Positions 34,403 through 43,249 of a stretch of 64,000 bases of DNA are shown here, one piece after another. The stretch spans positions 1 to 64,000 of the forward strand of contig JBAXPV010000009.1 of NCBI GenBank assembly GCA_037132075.1, read 5' to 3'. The stretch's first letter is position 1. Every line of letters begins with the position of its first letter. The position numbers were made by a program, and so were the translations under genes. This DNA comes from JBAXPV01 sp037132075 (GTDB lineage: Bacteria; Bacteroidota; Bacteroidia; Bacteroidales; CAIXZF01). The notes under the pieces are model-generated. The model saw only the letters and a program-made list of their open reading frames with translations. It did not search any database and was not told the DNA's origin.

Positions 34403-37168
34403 ATGGACCAGGAATCAATCATTCTTCCTTTAACGGGCTTGTCATGCAGCAATTGCGCACTCTCGATTGAGTCGAGTGTACGCAAGCTTGACGGGATCGC
34501 CGAGGCTAATGTTGATTTTGCCAGTGAACGCTTAAAATTAGTGTACGATCCTGCCTTCCAAAGCATTCACGGGATCATCGAAAATGTGCACCAGGCTGGC
34601 TATGGTGTTCCAACTGCCAGGATTGATTTACCGGTCTCCGGTCTTCATGATCATACAGATGCTTTTTCTCTTGAAAAAATTATCCAAAGGCAGGAGGGCA
34701 TTCTTCAGGTGACTGTCAGCTTTGGAACTGAGCATGTGGCTATCGAGTATATTCCCGGGCTGACGAGTATTGCTGAACTGGCTGTTGTGATCCGCCAGGC
34801 AGGCTTTGATCTTCTACAGGCCGGTGATATGGAGGAAATTGAAGACATTGAGTCAAAAGTAAGGGCTCAGGAAATTCGCAAGCAGAGGAATTTGCTAACA
34901 CTGGGTCTGTGCTTCACCATCCCTCTCGTCTTTTATAGTATGGCTCGTGATTTCGGAATGCCAGTCATCAGATATGAGCAATTTGGAATGGTACTGGCTG
35001 CAAGTCTTGTTCAATTCGTCGTTGGTCGTCAGTTTTATATTAGTGCCTATAAGAGCCTCAGGCTCGGAAGCTCGAATATGGATGTGCTTATTGTCATGGG
35101 CTCTTCTGTGGCTTATTTCTCCAGCTTGCTGGTAACGCTGGGAATCATAAATAGTCCCAATGTATATTATGAGACAGGTGCTGCCATTATTACGCTGATC
35201 CGTTTGGGGAAATATCTTGAAACCAGGGCCAAGGGAAAAACTACAGAAGCACTGAAAGCATTGATGGATCTCCGTGTCAGAACGGCTACTGTGATCCGTG
35301 ATGGAACCGAGGCGCAGCTCAGTGTTGAAGAAGTTATCATCGGGGATCGCCTGCTGGTTCGCCCAGGAGAAAAAGTGCCGGTCGATGGCATCATCATCGA
35401 AGGCCGATCTGCTTTTGAAGAGTCGATGATCACCGGGGAGTCTATGCCTGTGAGCAAAGGCCCGGGTGATGAGGTGATCGGAGCGACAATCAACCGGGAA
35501 GGTCTTATCAGGTATGAAGCCACAAGGCTTGGAAAAAACTCGACATTGGCACAGATCATCCGGCTGGTACAGGAAGCGCAAGGAAGTAAAGCCCCAATTC
35601 AGAAGCTGACTGATGAAATCGGAAGGTATTTTGTTCCTATTATCCTGGGCATTGCGCTCTTTACTTTTTTAGGCTGGATGCTTGTGGATCAGCATGATTG
35701 GAGTGGCGCTATGATCAATGCCGTTGCCGTGCTCGTTATCGCATGCCCCTGTGCCATCGGACTGGCTACCCCGACAGCCATCATGGTTGGAACCTCAAAA
35801 GGGGCCGAACATGGCATCTTATTTAAAAATTCTGAGATGCTCGAGAGAGCAGGTAAGCTAAACATCGTCGTTTTTGACAAAACCGGCACGATAACTAGAG
35901 GAGAGCCTGAGCTTACTGATATTATTCCTGCCAATGGCATGACTCCCGAAGCGTTCCTGCATTGGATTGCCAGTGCAGAAAGTGGCTCAGAACATCCCAT
36001 CGGACGTGCTGTTGTGAAAGCTGCAGCAGACAAAGGAATAGCGGTGATGAGTCCTAAAACTTTCCGTTCATTCGGGGGATTGGGCCTCAGGGCAAGCCTG
36101 AACGGGAATACGCTGATCATTGGCAATTCAAAGATGATGCAGAATGAAAAAGTCGTCATCGGGTCTTTTGAATCTGATATATTACGACTCCAAAGCGAAG
36201 GGAAAACGGCTATGATTGTGGCCATGAAAGCGTCTGAAGCATCAGAAGCGGCCATGCTTATTGGCTTGTTTGCCGTGGCTGATACCTTGAAACCCGGTGC
36301 AAAGGAGGCTATTGCTGATCTGCGCCAACTGGGGATGGAAATATTAATGATCACCGGAGATAACAAATATACTGCAGAAGCAATCGGCCGGCAGGTCGGT
36401 ATCGAACGGATCATCGCAGAAGTCTTGCCAAAAGATAAAGCTGCCGAGGTAAAAAAGCTACAGGCGACGCAGAGCAAGGGCAATTTTGCACATCCCCTTG
36501 TCGCCATGGTTGGCGACGGAATCAACGACGCACCCGCCCTGGCCCAGGCTGATGTCGGGATTTCTATCGGGACAGGGACCGATATCGCCATGGCCACTGC
36601 CGGAATCACCCTTATTAGCGGTGATCTGACAGGAGTAGGACGTGCGATTTCATTGTCGAGGGCAACCTCACAAACGATCGTTCAAAACCTGATTTGGGCA
36701 TTGCTCTATAATGTAGCGCTGATCCCAATTGCAGCATACGGCCTCCTGAGCCCAATGTTTGCCGCGGGTGCCATGGCATTCAGCTCGATTTTTATCATTA
36801 CGAACAGCTTAAGGTTAAGGTCATTCGCTGTAGAAGCGTTTAGCCCGCCAAAGCCCTTGATACGACAGGCCCTGACACTAATTCCACGAATTATTATACC
36901 TGCCATAGCTTTGGGTGTGCTGATCATCGTCCCGATGCTGATCATGCCAGCTAGGATCGAAATGAAAGGAACGATCACGAACGACATGAGCCCGCTCCTG
37001 ATGATGGCTATTGTCGCAGTAATCGTTGTGTGGCCCTTACTGGCACGATTACTGAAAATCCAGAGTCCTGAGCGCTTGAAGCGGGTTTTTGCCGCACATG
37101 AAGTAGAAAAGAGTAAATTGGAGTTTACTCAAAATAAAATGCCATTGAAAGGAGGTAATAATGAATGA
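34403..37168 (+). CDS. copA: Copper-translocating P1B-type ATPase
   Basis: The 921-residue protein has an N-terminal metal-binding domain with CSNC at 15-18 (GLSCSNCALSIES). A second such domain has lost both Cys (GLHDHTDAFSLEKI). The core is complete: TGES, the membrane CPC at 448-450, the phosphorylated Asp492 in DKTGT, SEHPIG, ITGDN and GDGIND. The last core helices carry YN and MAFSS, the residues linked to Cu(I) specificity. It would pump Cu(I) out of the cytoplasm. After NSLRLR, where most CopA proteins end, about 120 residues with two more membrane spans follow. It is embedded in a sensory operon, overlaps the response-regulator gene by 8 bp, and no copper regulator is adjacent. Confidence 0.93.
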   Translation: MDQESIILPLTGLSCSNCALSIESSVRKLDGIAEANVDFASERLKLVYDPAFQSIHGIIENVHQAGYGVPTARIDLPVSGLHDHTDAFSLEKIIQRQEGILQVTVSFGTEHVAIEYIPGLTSIAELAVVIRQAGFDLLQAGDMEEIEDIESKVRAQEIRKQRNLLTLGLCFTIPLVFYSMARDFGMPVIRYEQFGMVLAASLVQFVVGRQFYISAYKSLRLGSSNMDVLIVMGSSVAYFSSLLVTLGIINSPNVYYETGAAIITLIRLGKYLETRAKGKTTEALKALMDLRVRTATVIRDGTEAQLSVEEVIIGDRLLVRPGEKVPVDGIIIEGRSAFEESMITGESMPVSKGPGDEVIGATINREGLIRYEATRLGKNSTLAQIIRLVQEAQGSKAPIQKLTDEIGRYFVPIILGIALFTFLGWMLVDQHDWSGAMINAVAVLVIACPCAIGLATPTAIMVGTSKGAEHGILFKNSEMLERAGKLNIVVFDKTGTITRGEPELTDIIPANGMTPEAFLHWIASAESGSEHPIGRAVVKAAADKGIAVMSPKTFRSFGGLGLRASLNGNTLIIGNSKMMQNEKVVIGSFESDILRLQSEGKTAMIVAMKASEASEAAMLIGLFAVADTLKPGAKEAIADLRQLGMEILMITGDNKYTAEAIGRQVGIERIIAEVLPKDKAAEVKKLQATQSKGNFAHPLVAMVGDGINDAPALAQADVGISIGTGTDIAMATAGITLISGDLTGVGRAISLSRATSQTIVQNLIWALLYNVALIPIAAYGLLSPMFAAGAMAFSSIFIITNSLRLRSFAVEAFSPPKPLIRQALTLIPRIIIPAIALGVLIIVPMLIMPARIEMKGTITNDMSPLLMMAIVAVIVVWPLLARLLKIQSPERLKRVFAAHEVEKSKLEFTQNKMPLKGGNNE

Positions 37169-37727
37169 AACAGTAGAACAAGGCAGAATTTTGAAAATTC
37201 TGTTGGCGGAGGATTCAGCCAAGGATTCTGAGATTATATCAGCAACTTTAACACAATCCGGATATAAGTTAAATATAAAGTGTGTCGTGCATGAGGCTGA
37301 TTTTAGCTCAGCACTTTCCAGTGATCGTTTTGATGTAGTGCTTTGCGATTACAGATTGCCAGGCTTTGATGCCTTCAGGGCATTACAGATTTGCAAGGAA
37401 ATTAGTCCAAATACCCCATTTATTTGTGTTTCAGGAACTATCGGGGAAGAGACTGCCATTGAACTTATTAAAGGGGGCGCTGTTGATTATGTAATTATTG
37501 ATCATCTGGCCAGGCTTCCGTTTGCTATTAATAGGGCATTGGATGAGGGAAAAGAAAAGGAAGTCAGACTGCATGCGGAAAAATCATTAAAGCAAAAAAT
37601 TGCAGAAATGGAACGTTTTCAAAACCTTACCATCGGAAGAGAACTTAGCATGATTGAACTTAAGAAAGAAGTGAACCAATTGTTACATGAGTTAGGCAGA
37701 GATGTCAAATACAGTATCATGGAATGA
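37161..37727 (+). CDS. Response regulator with single receiver domain and C-terminal helix
   Basis: This 188-residue protein has a receiver domain (residues 8-135) with the acidic pocket AED and the phosphorylation Asp63 in CDYRLPG. The Ser/Thr position is in CVSGTIGEE. The usual Lys after strand five is replaced by Ile113 (DYVIIDHL instead of DYVLKD). The C-terminal ~50 residues form a helix ending GRELSMIELKKEVNQLLHEL, matching the first PAS protein's tail. There is no DNA-binding domain. The gene starts inside the end of copA with a strong aggaggt ribosome site, and its stop overlaps the next start (ATGA), so the three genes are translationally coupled. Confidence 0.88.
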   Translation: MNETVEQGRILKILLAEDSAKDSEIISATLTQSGYKLNIKCVVHEADFSSALSSDRFDVVLCDYRLPGFDAFRALQICKEISPNTPFICVSGTIGEETAIELIKGGAVDYVIIDHLARLPFAINRALDEGKEKEVRLHAEKSLKQKIAEMERFQNLTIGRELSMIELKKEVNQLLHELGRDVKYSIME

Positions 37728-38551
37728 AAACAGTTTCTGCCCATATGATCAGTGTTCTGAGCCGTTTACATGGAATTGATATTTCAATGTATGATCTGTC
37801 TTTTTTAAATAAATCGCTTCAAAAAAGGCTCACACATTTACAATACAATTCGACCGAGGATTATTGTCAGCTTATTGAAAAAGACCAGGACGAAGGAAAT
37901 GAATTTTTAGAATCTCTTCATATTAGCTATAGTGAATATTTCAGAAATTCGCTGACGTTTGCAGTGTTGGAACAGATTTTGTTACCTGATCTGGTAATGC
38001 AAAGGAAAAGAAATAAACATAATGAATTGCGTTTTTGGTCAGCAGCTTGTGCAGGCGGACAGGAGGCCTATAGCCTGGCCATCTTACTGGAAGAGATAAG
38101 GTTGGGAAAGGCTGAGGATTTTAGCTACCGTATTTTCGCAACAGATCAATCAGAAATACAGGTAAACACGGCAAAAACTGCCCACTTTCCCTCTTATTCA
38201 TTAAACAATATGAATCTGAGGCGTGTGCAACGCTGGTTCGTTTCAAAGAGGGATACTTATACTGTGATACCGGAACTTCAAGAAAAAGTCATGTTTTCGG
38301 TTTTTGATTTATTCGACCCTGAGTTTAATTTTCCGGCGGAGAGTATTTTTGGAGATTTCGACCTGGTTTTTTGTGCCAACCTCTTGTTCTATTATAAAAA
38401 TGAATACCGCGACATTATTCTTAAGAAGGTCAGTGCTTCAATTAGGAAAGGAGGCTACCTGGTGGCAGGTGAAGCAGAAAGAGACATTATCCTGAAACAT
38501 GATTTTTCAGAAATATTTCCGCATTCGGCGATATTTAAAAAAAATACATAA
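37724..38551 (+). CDS. Free-standing CheR-type methyltransferase
   Basis: The 275-residue protein has the CheR N-terminal helical domain (IDISMYDLSFLNKSLQKRL). The SAM-binding domain has the altered glycine loop SAACAGGQEAYSLAI, then IFATDQSE and VFCANLLFYY (family: RNVLIYF). It should transfer methyl groups from SAM to glutamates. No chemoreceptor is encoded in the window, and this is the second CheR in the operon, after the fusion protein. It is coupled to the response regulator by a 4-bp overlap. The RN-to-AN change before the catalytic loop is notable. Confidence 0.88.
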   Translation: MKTVSAHMISVLSRLHGIDISMYDLSFLNKSLQKRLTHLQYNSTEDYCQLIEKDQDEGNEFLESLHISYSEYFRNSLTFAVLEQILLPDLVMQRKRNKHNELRFWSAACAGGQEAYSLAILLEEIRLGKAEDFSYRIFATDQSEIQVNTAKTAHFPSYSLNNMNLRRVQRWFVSKRDTYTVIPELQEKVMFSVFDLFDPEFNFPAESIFGDFDLVFCANLLFYYKNEYRDIILKKVSASIRKGGYLVAGEAERDIILKHDFSEIFPHSAIFKKNT

Positions 38552-38589
38552 GCATTAAAATTAATTTGTTAACCCAGGGGAAGGGAAAA

Positions 38590-41562
38590 ATGAAAATACA
38601 AGATATAAAAATTACGACACAGCTAAAGCTGGGCTTTGCGTGTATTCTGATTTTGGTCATCGTATTAGGGTCGATAGCATATTACCAGACCAATAAGATA
38701 CAAATGCAGGTAAGCCTTATGTATAACCATCCGCTTAAAGTCAGAAGAGCTTTAAGTACGCTGCGTATTGATGTTCTGAAGATCCAGCTGGAGATGAAAA
38801 GTCTTTATCTGGACTCAGACGAAAAAAAATATTCTGATCATCTGCATCAGATTGAACTTTGCAGAGCCGAGGTTCTGGACCAGCTGGAGATCCTTTATTC
38901 TCAGTACCTGGGTCCGAGAACAGACCTTGATGCATTAAAACGCGCTTTCATTAGCTGGAATTTTAGCAGTGACGAAAGTATCCATCATTTTCAAAGTGAC
39001 AAGAGACAAGAATTCCTGAGTACTAACAAATATTCGGGATCTGAAGACCATGATGCTGAAATTTTGGCAAGTATATTGCAGAAAATCGACGTTTTTGCAG
39101 TTAACAAATCAGAGTCTTTGTATATCGCTTCCGGCAAGCTTAATGCTTTTATGAACCGGCAACTGATCCTGCTGGTTATTTCAATATTGTTGCTTAGCTC
39201 TTTGGTAATTTATTTCTTACAAAGGAATATTAGCCAGCCTGTAAAATTATTAATAGAAGCAGCCCGAAGATTTCATAATGGAGATTTGAATGCACGCTCA
39301 ACTTATTCCCTAAATAATGAGTTTGGGATTTTGTCAGAGTCGTTTAATTCTATGGCAGAAAGTGTGCAGATTAGCCTGGAATTGAATGAAAAAGCTGCAA
39401 GAATTACCGGGCAAATGCTGAGCCAGGAAGAAGTTAAAAATTTCTTTGTGACAACACTGGCAGAGCTGTCATTGGTGACTGGTTCCCAAATGGCCGCAGC
39501 CTATTTGCTCAGTGAGGATAAAAAAACATTCGAGCACTTTAGCTCAACAGGTATGGAACAGAATGCGAAACATTCGTTTCTGGCGGAGAGTTTTGAAGGG
39601 GAATTTGGCGCTGTTCTCAGCCAGAAGAAGATCCAACATCTTAAAGACCTGCCCGGGGAGACTCGTTTTGTTTTTCATACGGCTAGCGGGAAATACATTC
39701 CTAAAGAAATTATAACAATTCCGGTACTGTCGGGAAAAATGGTTGTAGCTGTTATTTCCCTTGCCAGTATTAACCAATTCACTGAACAAGCGATTCAGTT
39801 GCTTGAAAAGATCATTGACGCTTTGTGTGCCCGCGTGGTAAGCGTGTTAAGCTTAAGGCGAATTTTAGAATTTTCCATAAAGCTGGAAGCCCAAAACCGG
39901 GAGCTTGAAGCGCAGAAGACGGAAATGGCAGCCCAATCCTCAGAGCTTAGCGAACAAAATATTGAGCTTGAGATGCAGAAAAAACAGCTCGATGAGGCAA
40001 GCCAGCTCAAGACAAACTTTTTGTCAAATATGAGTCATGAATTGCGGACACCACTCAATTCAGTGATCGCACTGACAGGTGTTCTGAATCGAAGACTCGC
40101 AAAGAAAATACCTGATGAAGAATATAGCTACCTGGAGGTTATCGAACGAAACGGGAAGAATCTCCTGGCACTCATCAATGATATCCTCGATATTTCCCGG
40201 ATTGAAGCCGGGCATGAAGAAATAGAGGTTACAAAATTTAATCCCTATGATGTAATCTACGAGATATTAGGGATGTTAAAAGTACAGGCACAACAAAAAG
40301 GGGTTATGCTTAAACATTCTGATCGTGACGATGAAATGATCCTTAAGAGTGATGTAGGGAAATGCAGACATATCCTGCAGAATCTTATCAGCAATGCGCT
40401 GAAGTTTACTGATAGTGGTACCGTAGAAGTTATCGCCAGGAAAAACTCCGAATTTTTTCATATCGATGTTACTGATACTGGGATTGGGATTTCTGAGAAT
40501 CAGCTTCCGTATATCTTTGAGGAATTCAGACAAGCTGATAGTAGTACTTCTAAACGATTTGGCGGGACCGGCCTTGGTTTAACCATTGCTCAGAAATATG
40601 CAAACCTGCTCGGTGGGTCAATCTCCGTGAAAAGTACAGAGGGAAAAGGCTCTGAGTTCTCATTGAAACTGCCTTTGTCCATTGATTTGAGTAAGAGTAA
40701 AACGAGTGATCAGACTTTTAAAAGAATGAGTCATGCCGTTCATCAAATCATTCCGAATCCACCGGTTCGCTTATCTGATAAAACTGTCTTACTGGTTGAA
40801 GACAGTGAACCTGCGATCATTCAGATGAAAGATATCCTGGAAGATAGTGGATTTAATATTCTTGTGGCACATGATGGAGCTGAGGCACTTGCAATCATCA
40901 ACAGGGTGATCCCTGATGCAATGATTTTAGATCTGATGATGCCGGGTATTGATGGTTTCCAGGTGTTAAAAACCATTAGGGATGTTGAGAAAACCAGCCA
41001 TATTCCAGTCCTAATTCTGACCGCAAAACACATTACAAAGGATGAGCTGAGCTTTCTTACCCGAAATAATGTTCATCAGCTTATTCGAAAAGGTGATGTT
41101 AACAGAATGGAGCTTTTGCAAGCAATTGAAACAATGGTAAGCCATGAACCGGAGGTAAAAACGCAGGGAAAGAGAGAAACTCCAAAAATTAATGGAATCC
41201 CGAAGATTCTGGTTGTGGAGGACAATCCCGACAATATGATTACGATAAAAGCATTGTTAATGGACCATTATACAATTTTAGAGGCCATCGATGGGAATAA
41301 TAGTATAGAAGTGGCTATGGAAAACAATCCTGATCTGATCCTTATGGACATTGCCTTACCGGGGATGGATGGGAAACAGGCTTTTGAGATGATCCGGGCA
41401 AATCCTCAGATGCAGCATATTCCGGTTATTGCATTAACAGCAAGTGCAATGACCAATGACCGTGAGAAAATAATGGCATGGGGTTTTGATGCCTATATCG
41501 CCAAACCCATCGAAGAAAAGAATTTTTATCAAACGATTAAGGAGACACTCTATGGATCTTAG
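38590..41562 (+). CDS. Membrane hybrid histidine kinase with HAMP, GAF and two receiver domains
   Basis: The 990-residue protein starts at ATG 38590 after a purine-rich ribosome site. Membrane spans at about 14-34 and 198-218 enclose a periplasmic helical sensor domain of the 4-helix-bundle type. HAMP (~217-270), GAF (~285-440) and a coiled coil follow. The kinase core has the phospho-His483 (SNMSHELRTP), N-box NLISNALKF, DTGIGI and GGTGLGLTIA. Receiver 1 has Asp781 and receiver 2 has Asp920; both keep the conserved Lys. The soluble sensor helices resemble those of chemoreceptors, so this protein could be the methylation target of the CheR/CheB proteins; that is inference. Confidence 0.92.
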   Translation: MKIQDIKITTQLKLGFACILILVIVLGSIAYYQTNKIQMQVSLMYNHPLKVRRALSTLRIDVLKIQLEMKSLYLDSDEKKYSDHLHQIELCRAEVLDQLEILYSQYLGPRTDLDALKRAFISWNFSSDESIHHFQSDKRQEFLSTNKYSGSEDHDAEILASILQKIDVFAVNKSESLYIASGKLNAFMNRQLILLVISILLLSSLVIYFLQRNISQPVKLLIEAARRFHNGDLNARSTYSLNNEFGILSESFNSMAESVQISLELNEKAARITGQMLSQEEVKNFFVTTLAELSLVTGSQMAAAYLLSEDKKTFEHFSSTGMEQNAKHSFLAESFEGEFGAVLSQKKIQHLKDLPGETRFVFHTASGKYIPKEIITIPVLSGKMVVAVISLASINQFTEQAIQLLEKIIDALCARVVSVLSLRRILEFSIKLEAQNRELEAQKTEMAAQSSELSEQNIELEMQKKQLDEASQLKTNFLSNMSHELRTPLNSVIALTGVLNRRLAKKIPDEEYSYLEVIERNGKNLLALINDILDISRIEAGHEEIEVTKFNPYDVIYEILGMLKVQAQQKGVMLKHSDRDDEMILKSDVGKCRHILQNLISNALKFTDSGTVEVIARKNSEFFHIDVTDTGIGISENQLPYIFEEFRQADSSTSKRFGGTGLGLTIAQKYANLLGGSISVKSTEGKGSEFSLKLPLSIDLSKSKTSDQTFKRMSHAVHQIIPNPPVRLSDKTVLLVEDSEPAIIQMKDILEDSGFNILVAHDGAEALAIINRVIPDAMILDLMMPGIDGFQVLKTIRDVEKTSHIPVLILTAKHITKDELSFLTRNNVHQLIRKGDVNRMELLQAIETMVSHEPEVKTQGKRETPKINGIPKILVVEDNPDNMITIKALLMDHYTILEAIDGNNSIEVAMENNPDLILMDIALPGMDGKQAFEMIRANPQMQHIPVIALTASAMTNDREKIMAWGFDAYIAKPIEEKNFYQTIKETLYGS

Positions 41563-43249
41563 CAAGATCAAAATACTGGCAATTGATGACAACAATGACA
41601 ACCTGATCACACTAAAGGCCCTTGTCAATGAAGCATTTCCAGCTGCCTTATTTTTTAAAGCCAACAGTGGCAAAAAAGGACTAGAAATTGCGATCAGGGA
41701 AATTCCGAATGTGATCCTGCTCGACATTATTATGCCGGAAATGAATGGTTATGAGGTTTGTGAGGTTCTTAAAAGTGATATATCTACATCTGATATCCCG
41801 GTTGTCTTTATCGCCTCACTTCAAGGTGACCGTGAAAGTCATATCCGTGCTCTGGAGGTTGGCGCAGAGGCATTCCTTGCCAAACCCATCGAAGCAACGG
41901 AACTCACCGCACAATTGAGGGCTATGTTGAAGATCAGGGAGGCTTACATTCAAAAGAGAGATGAAAAGGAACGTCTCAAAGATTTAGTAGAAAAACAAAC
42001 CCGCAAATTGCGGGAAACACATATCGCCACACTAAACCTTCTGGAGGATTTACACCGGGAGAATACAGCCAGGAAGAATAGTGAAAAAGCGCTGATTAAG
42101 GCTAAAGAGAAAGCTGAAGAAAGCGATCGCCTAAAATCTGCCTTTCTGGCAAATATGAGTCATGAAATCAGAACCCCGATGAATGGCATTCTTGGCTTTG
42201 CCTGTTTACTCAAAGAGCCCGGACTGACAGGAAATGAACAGCAGAAATTTGTTGAAATCATTGAGCAAAGCGGCGCCAGGATGCTCAATATTATTAATGA
42301 TATTATTGATATCTCTAAAATTGAATCGGGCCAGGCAAAAACCCTTATCACAGAATCAAATATTAATGAACAGCTAGAATATCTCTATGCTTTTTTCAAA
42401 CCGGAAGTGGACAAAAAAGGGATTGAGCTTATCAATAAAAACATCTTAATTGCTAATGAAGCAATGATTTTGACTGATAGGGAAAAGATTTATGCGATTT
42501 TAACCAATCTTATAAAAAATGCAATCAAATTTACTGACCATGGTACCATAGAGTTTGGATGTGAGAAAAAGGGAGATTTTCTGGAGTTTTTTGTGAAAGA
42601 TACCGGGGTTGGAATTGCAGAAAACAGGCAAAATGCCATCTTTGAACGGTTCATCCAGGCAGATATCTCTGACAAAAGGGCTTTTCAAGGCGCAGGCCTG
42701 GGATTGTCGATTGCAAAGGCTTACATAGAAATGCTTGGGGGAAAAGTTTGGGTGAAAAGCACAGTGGAACAAGGATCTGTTTTTTATTTCACCATTCCTT
42801 ATGTCATACAACAGTCAGGCGAATTGTCTCTAAAAAATTATCGGGGACCAGAGGAAAATTTGAATACAAACCTGAAAATTTTAATTGCTGAAGATGATGA
42901 AGCTGCCTATGTTTTAATAAACCTGGCGCTTAAAGGGATCAGTAAAAATATTATTCATGCGCCAAATGGTCTTGAAGCGGTAAAGAAATGCCGCGAAAAT
43001 CCAGACATTGATATCATCATGATGGATATTAAAATGCCTGGATTGAATGGTTATGAAGCTACAGAAGAAATCAGAAAGTTCAATAAAAATGTCGTAATTA
43101 TTGCACAAACGGCTTTCGGATTGTCAGGCGACAAGGATAAAGCCATCAAAGCAGGATGTAATGATTATATTTCGAAACCAATTGATAAAAATATCCTGCG
43201 ATCGCTGGTGAAGAAATATTTCCCAGGGGAAATTTCAAAGGTTCTCTAG
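41552..43249 (+). CDS. REC-histidine kinase-REC signalling protein
   Basis: The 565-residue soluble protein starts at ATG 41552, overlapping the hybrid kinase by 11 bp. An N-terminal receiver has Asp58 (LLDIIMPE) and Lys in AKPIEA. A coiled coil leads to a kinase core with His204 (NMSHEIRTPM), NLIKNAIKF, DTGVGI and GAGLGLSIA. A C-terminal receiver has Asp492 (MMDIKMPG) and Lys in SKPIDK. This order suggests a relay in which the upstream hybrid kinase's phosphate controls this one. No output domain or HPt is present, so the final target must be elsewhere. It is the last gene of the run. Confidence 0.92.
   Translation: MDLSKIKILAIDDNNDNLITLKALVNEAFPAALFFKANSGKKGLEIAIREIPNVILLDIIMPEMNGYEVCEVLKSDISTSDIPVVFIASLQGDRESHIRALEVGAEAFLAKPIEATELTAQLRAMLKIREAYIQKRDEKERLKDLVEKQTRKLRETHIATLNLLEDLHRENTARKNSEKALIKAKEKAEESDRLKSAFLANMSHEIRTPMNGILGFACLLKEPGLTGNEQQKFVEIIEQSGARMLNIINDIIDISKIESGQAKTLITESNINEQLEYLYAFFKPEVDKKGIELINKNILIANEAMILTDREKIYAILTNLIKNAIKFTDHGTIEFGCEKKGDFLEFFVKDTGVGIAENRQNAIFERFIQADISDKRAFQGAGLGLSIAKAYIEMLGGKVWVKSTVEQGSVFYFTIPYVIQQSGELSLKNYRGPEENLNTNLKILIAEDDEAAYVLINLALKGISKNIIHAPNGLEAVKKCRENPDIDIIMMDIKMPGLNGYEATEEIRKFNKNVVIIAQTAFGLSGDKDKAIKAGCNDYISKPIDKNILRSLVKKYFPGEISKVL

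Noticed and set aside
35689..36609. 306-codon minus-strand frame inside copA
   Set aside because: Antisense shadow; the copA motifs on the plus strand are complete.
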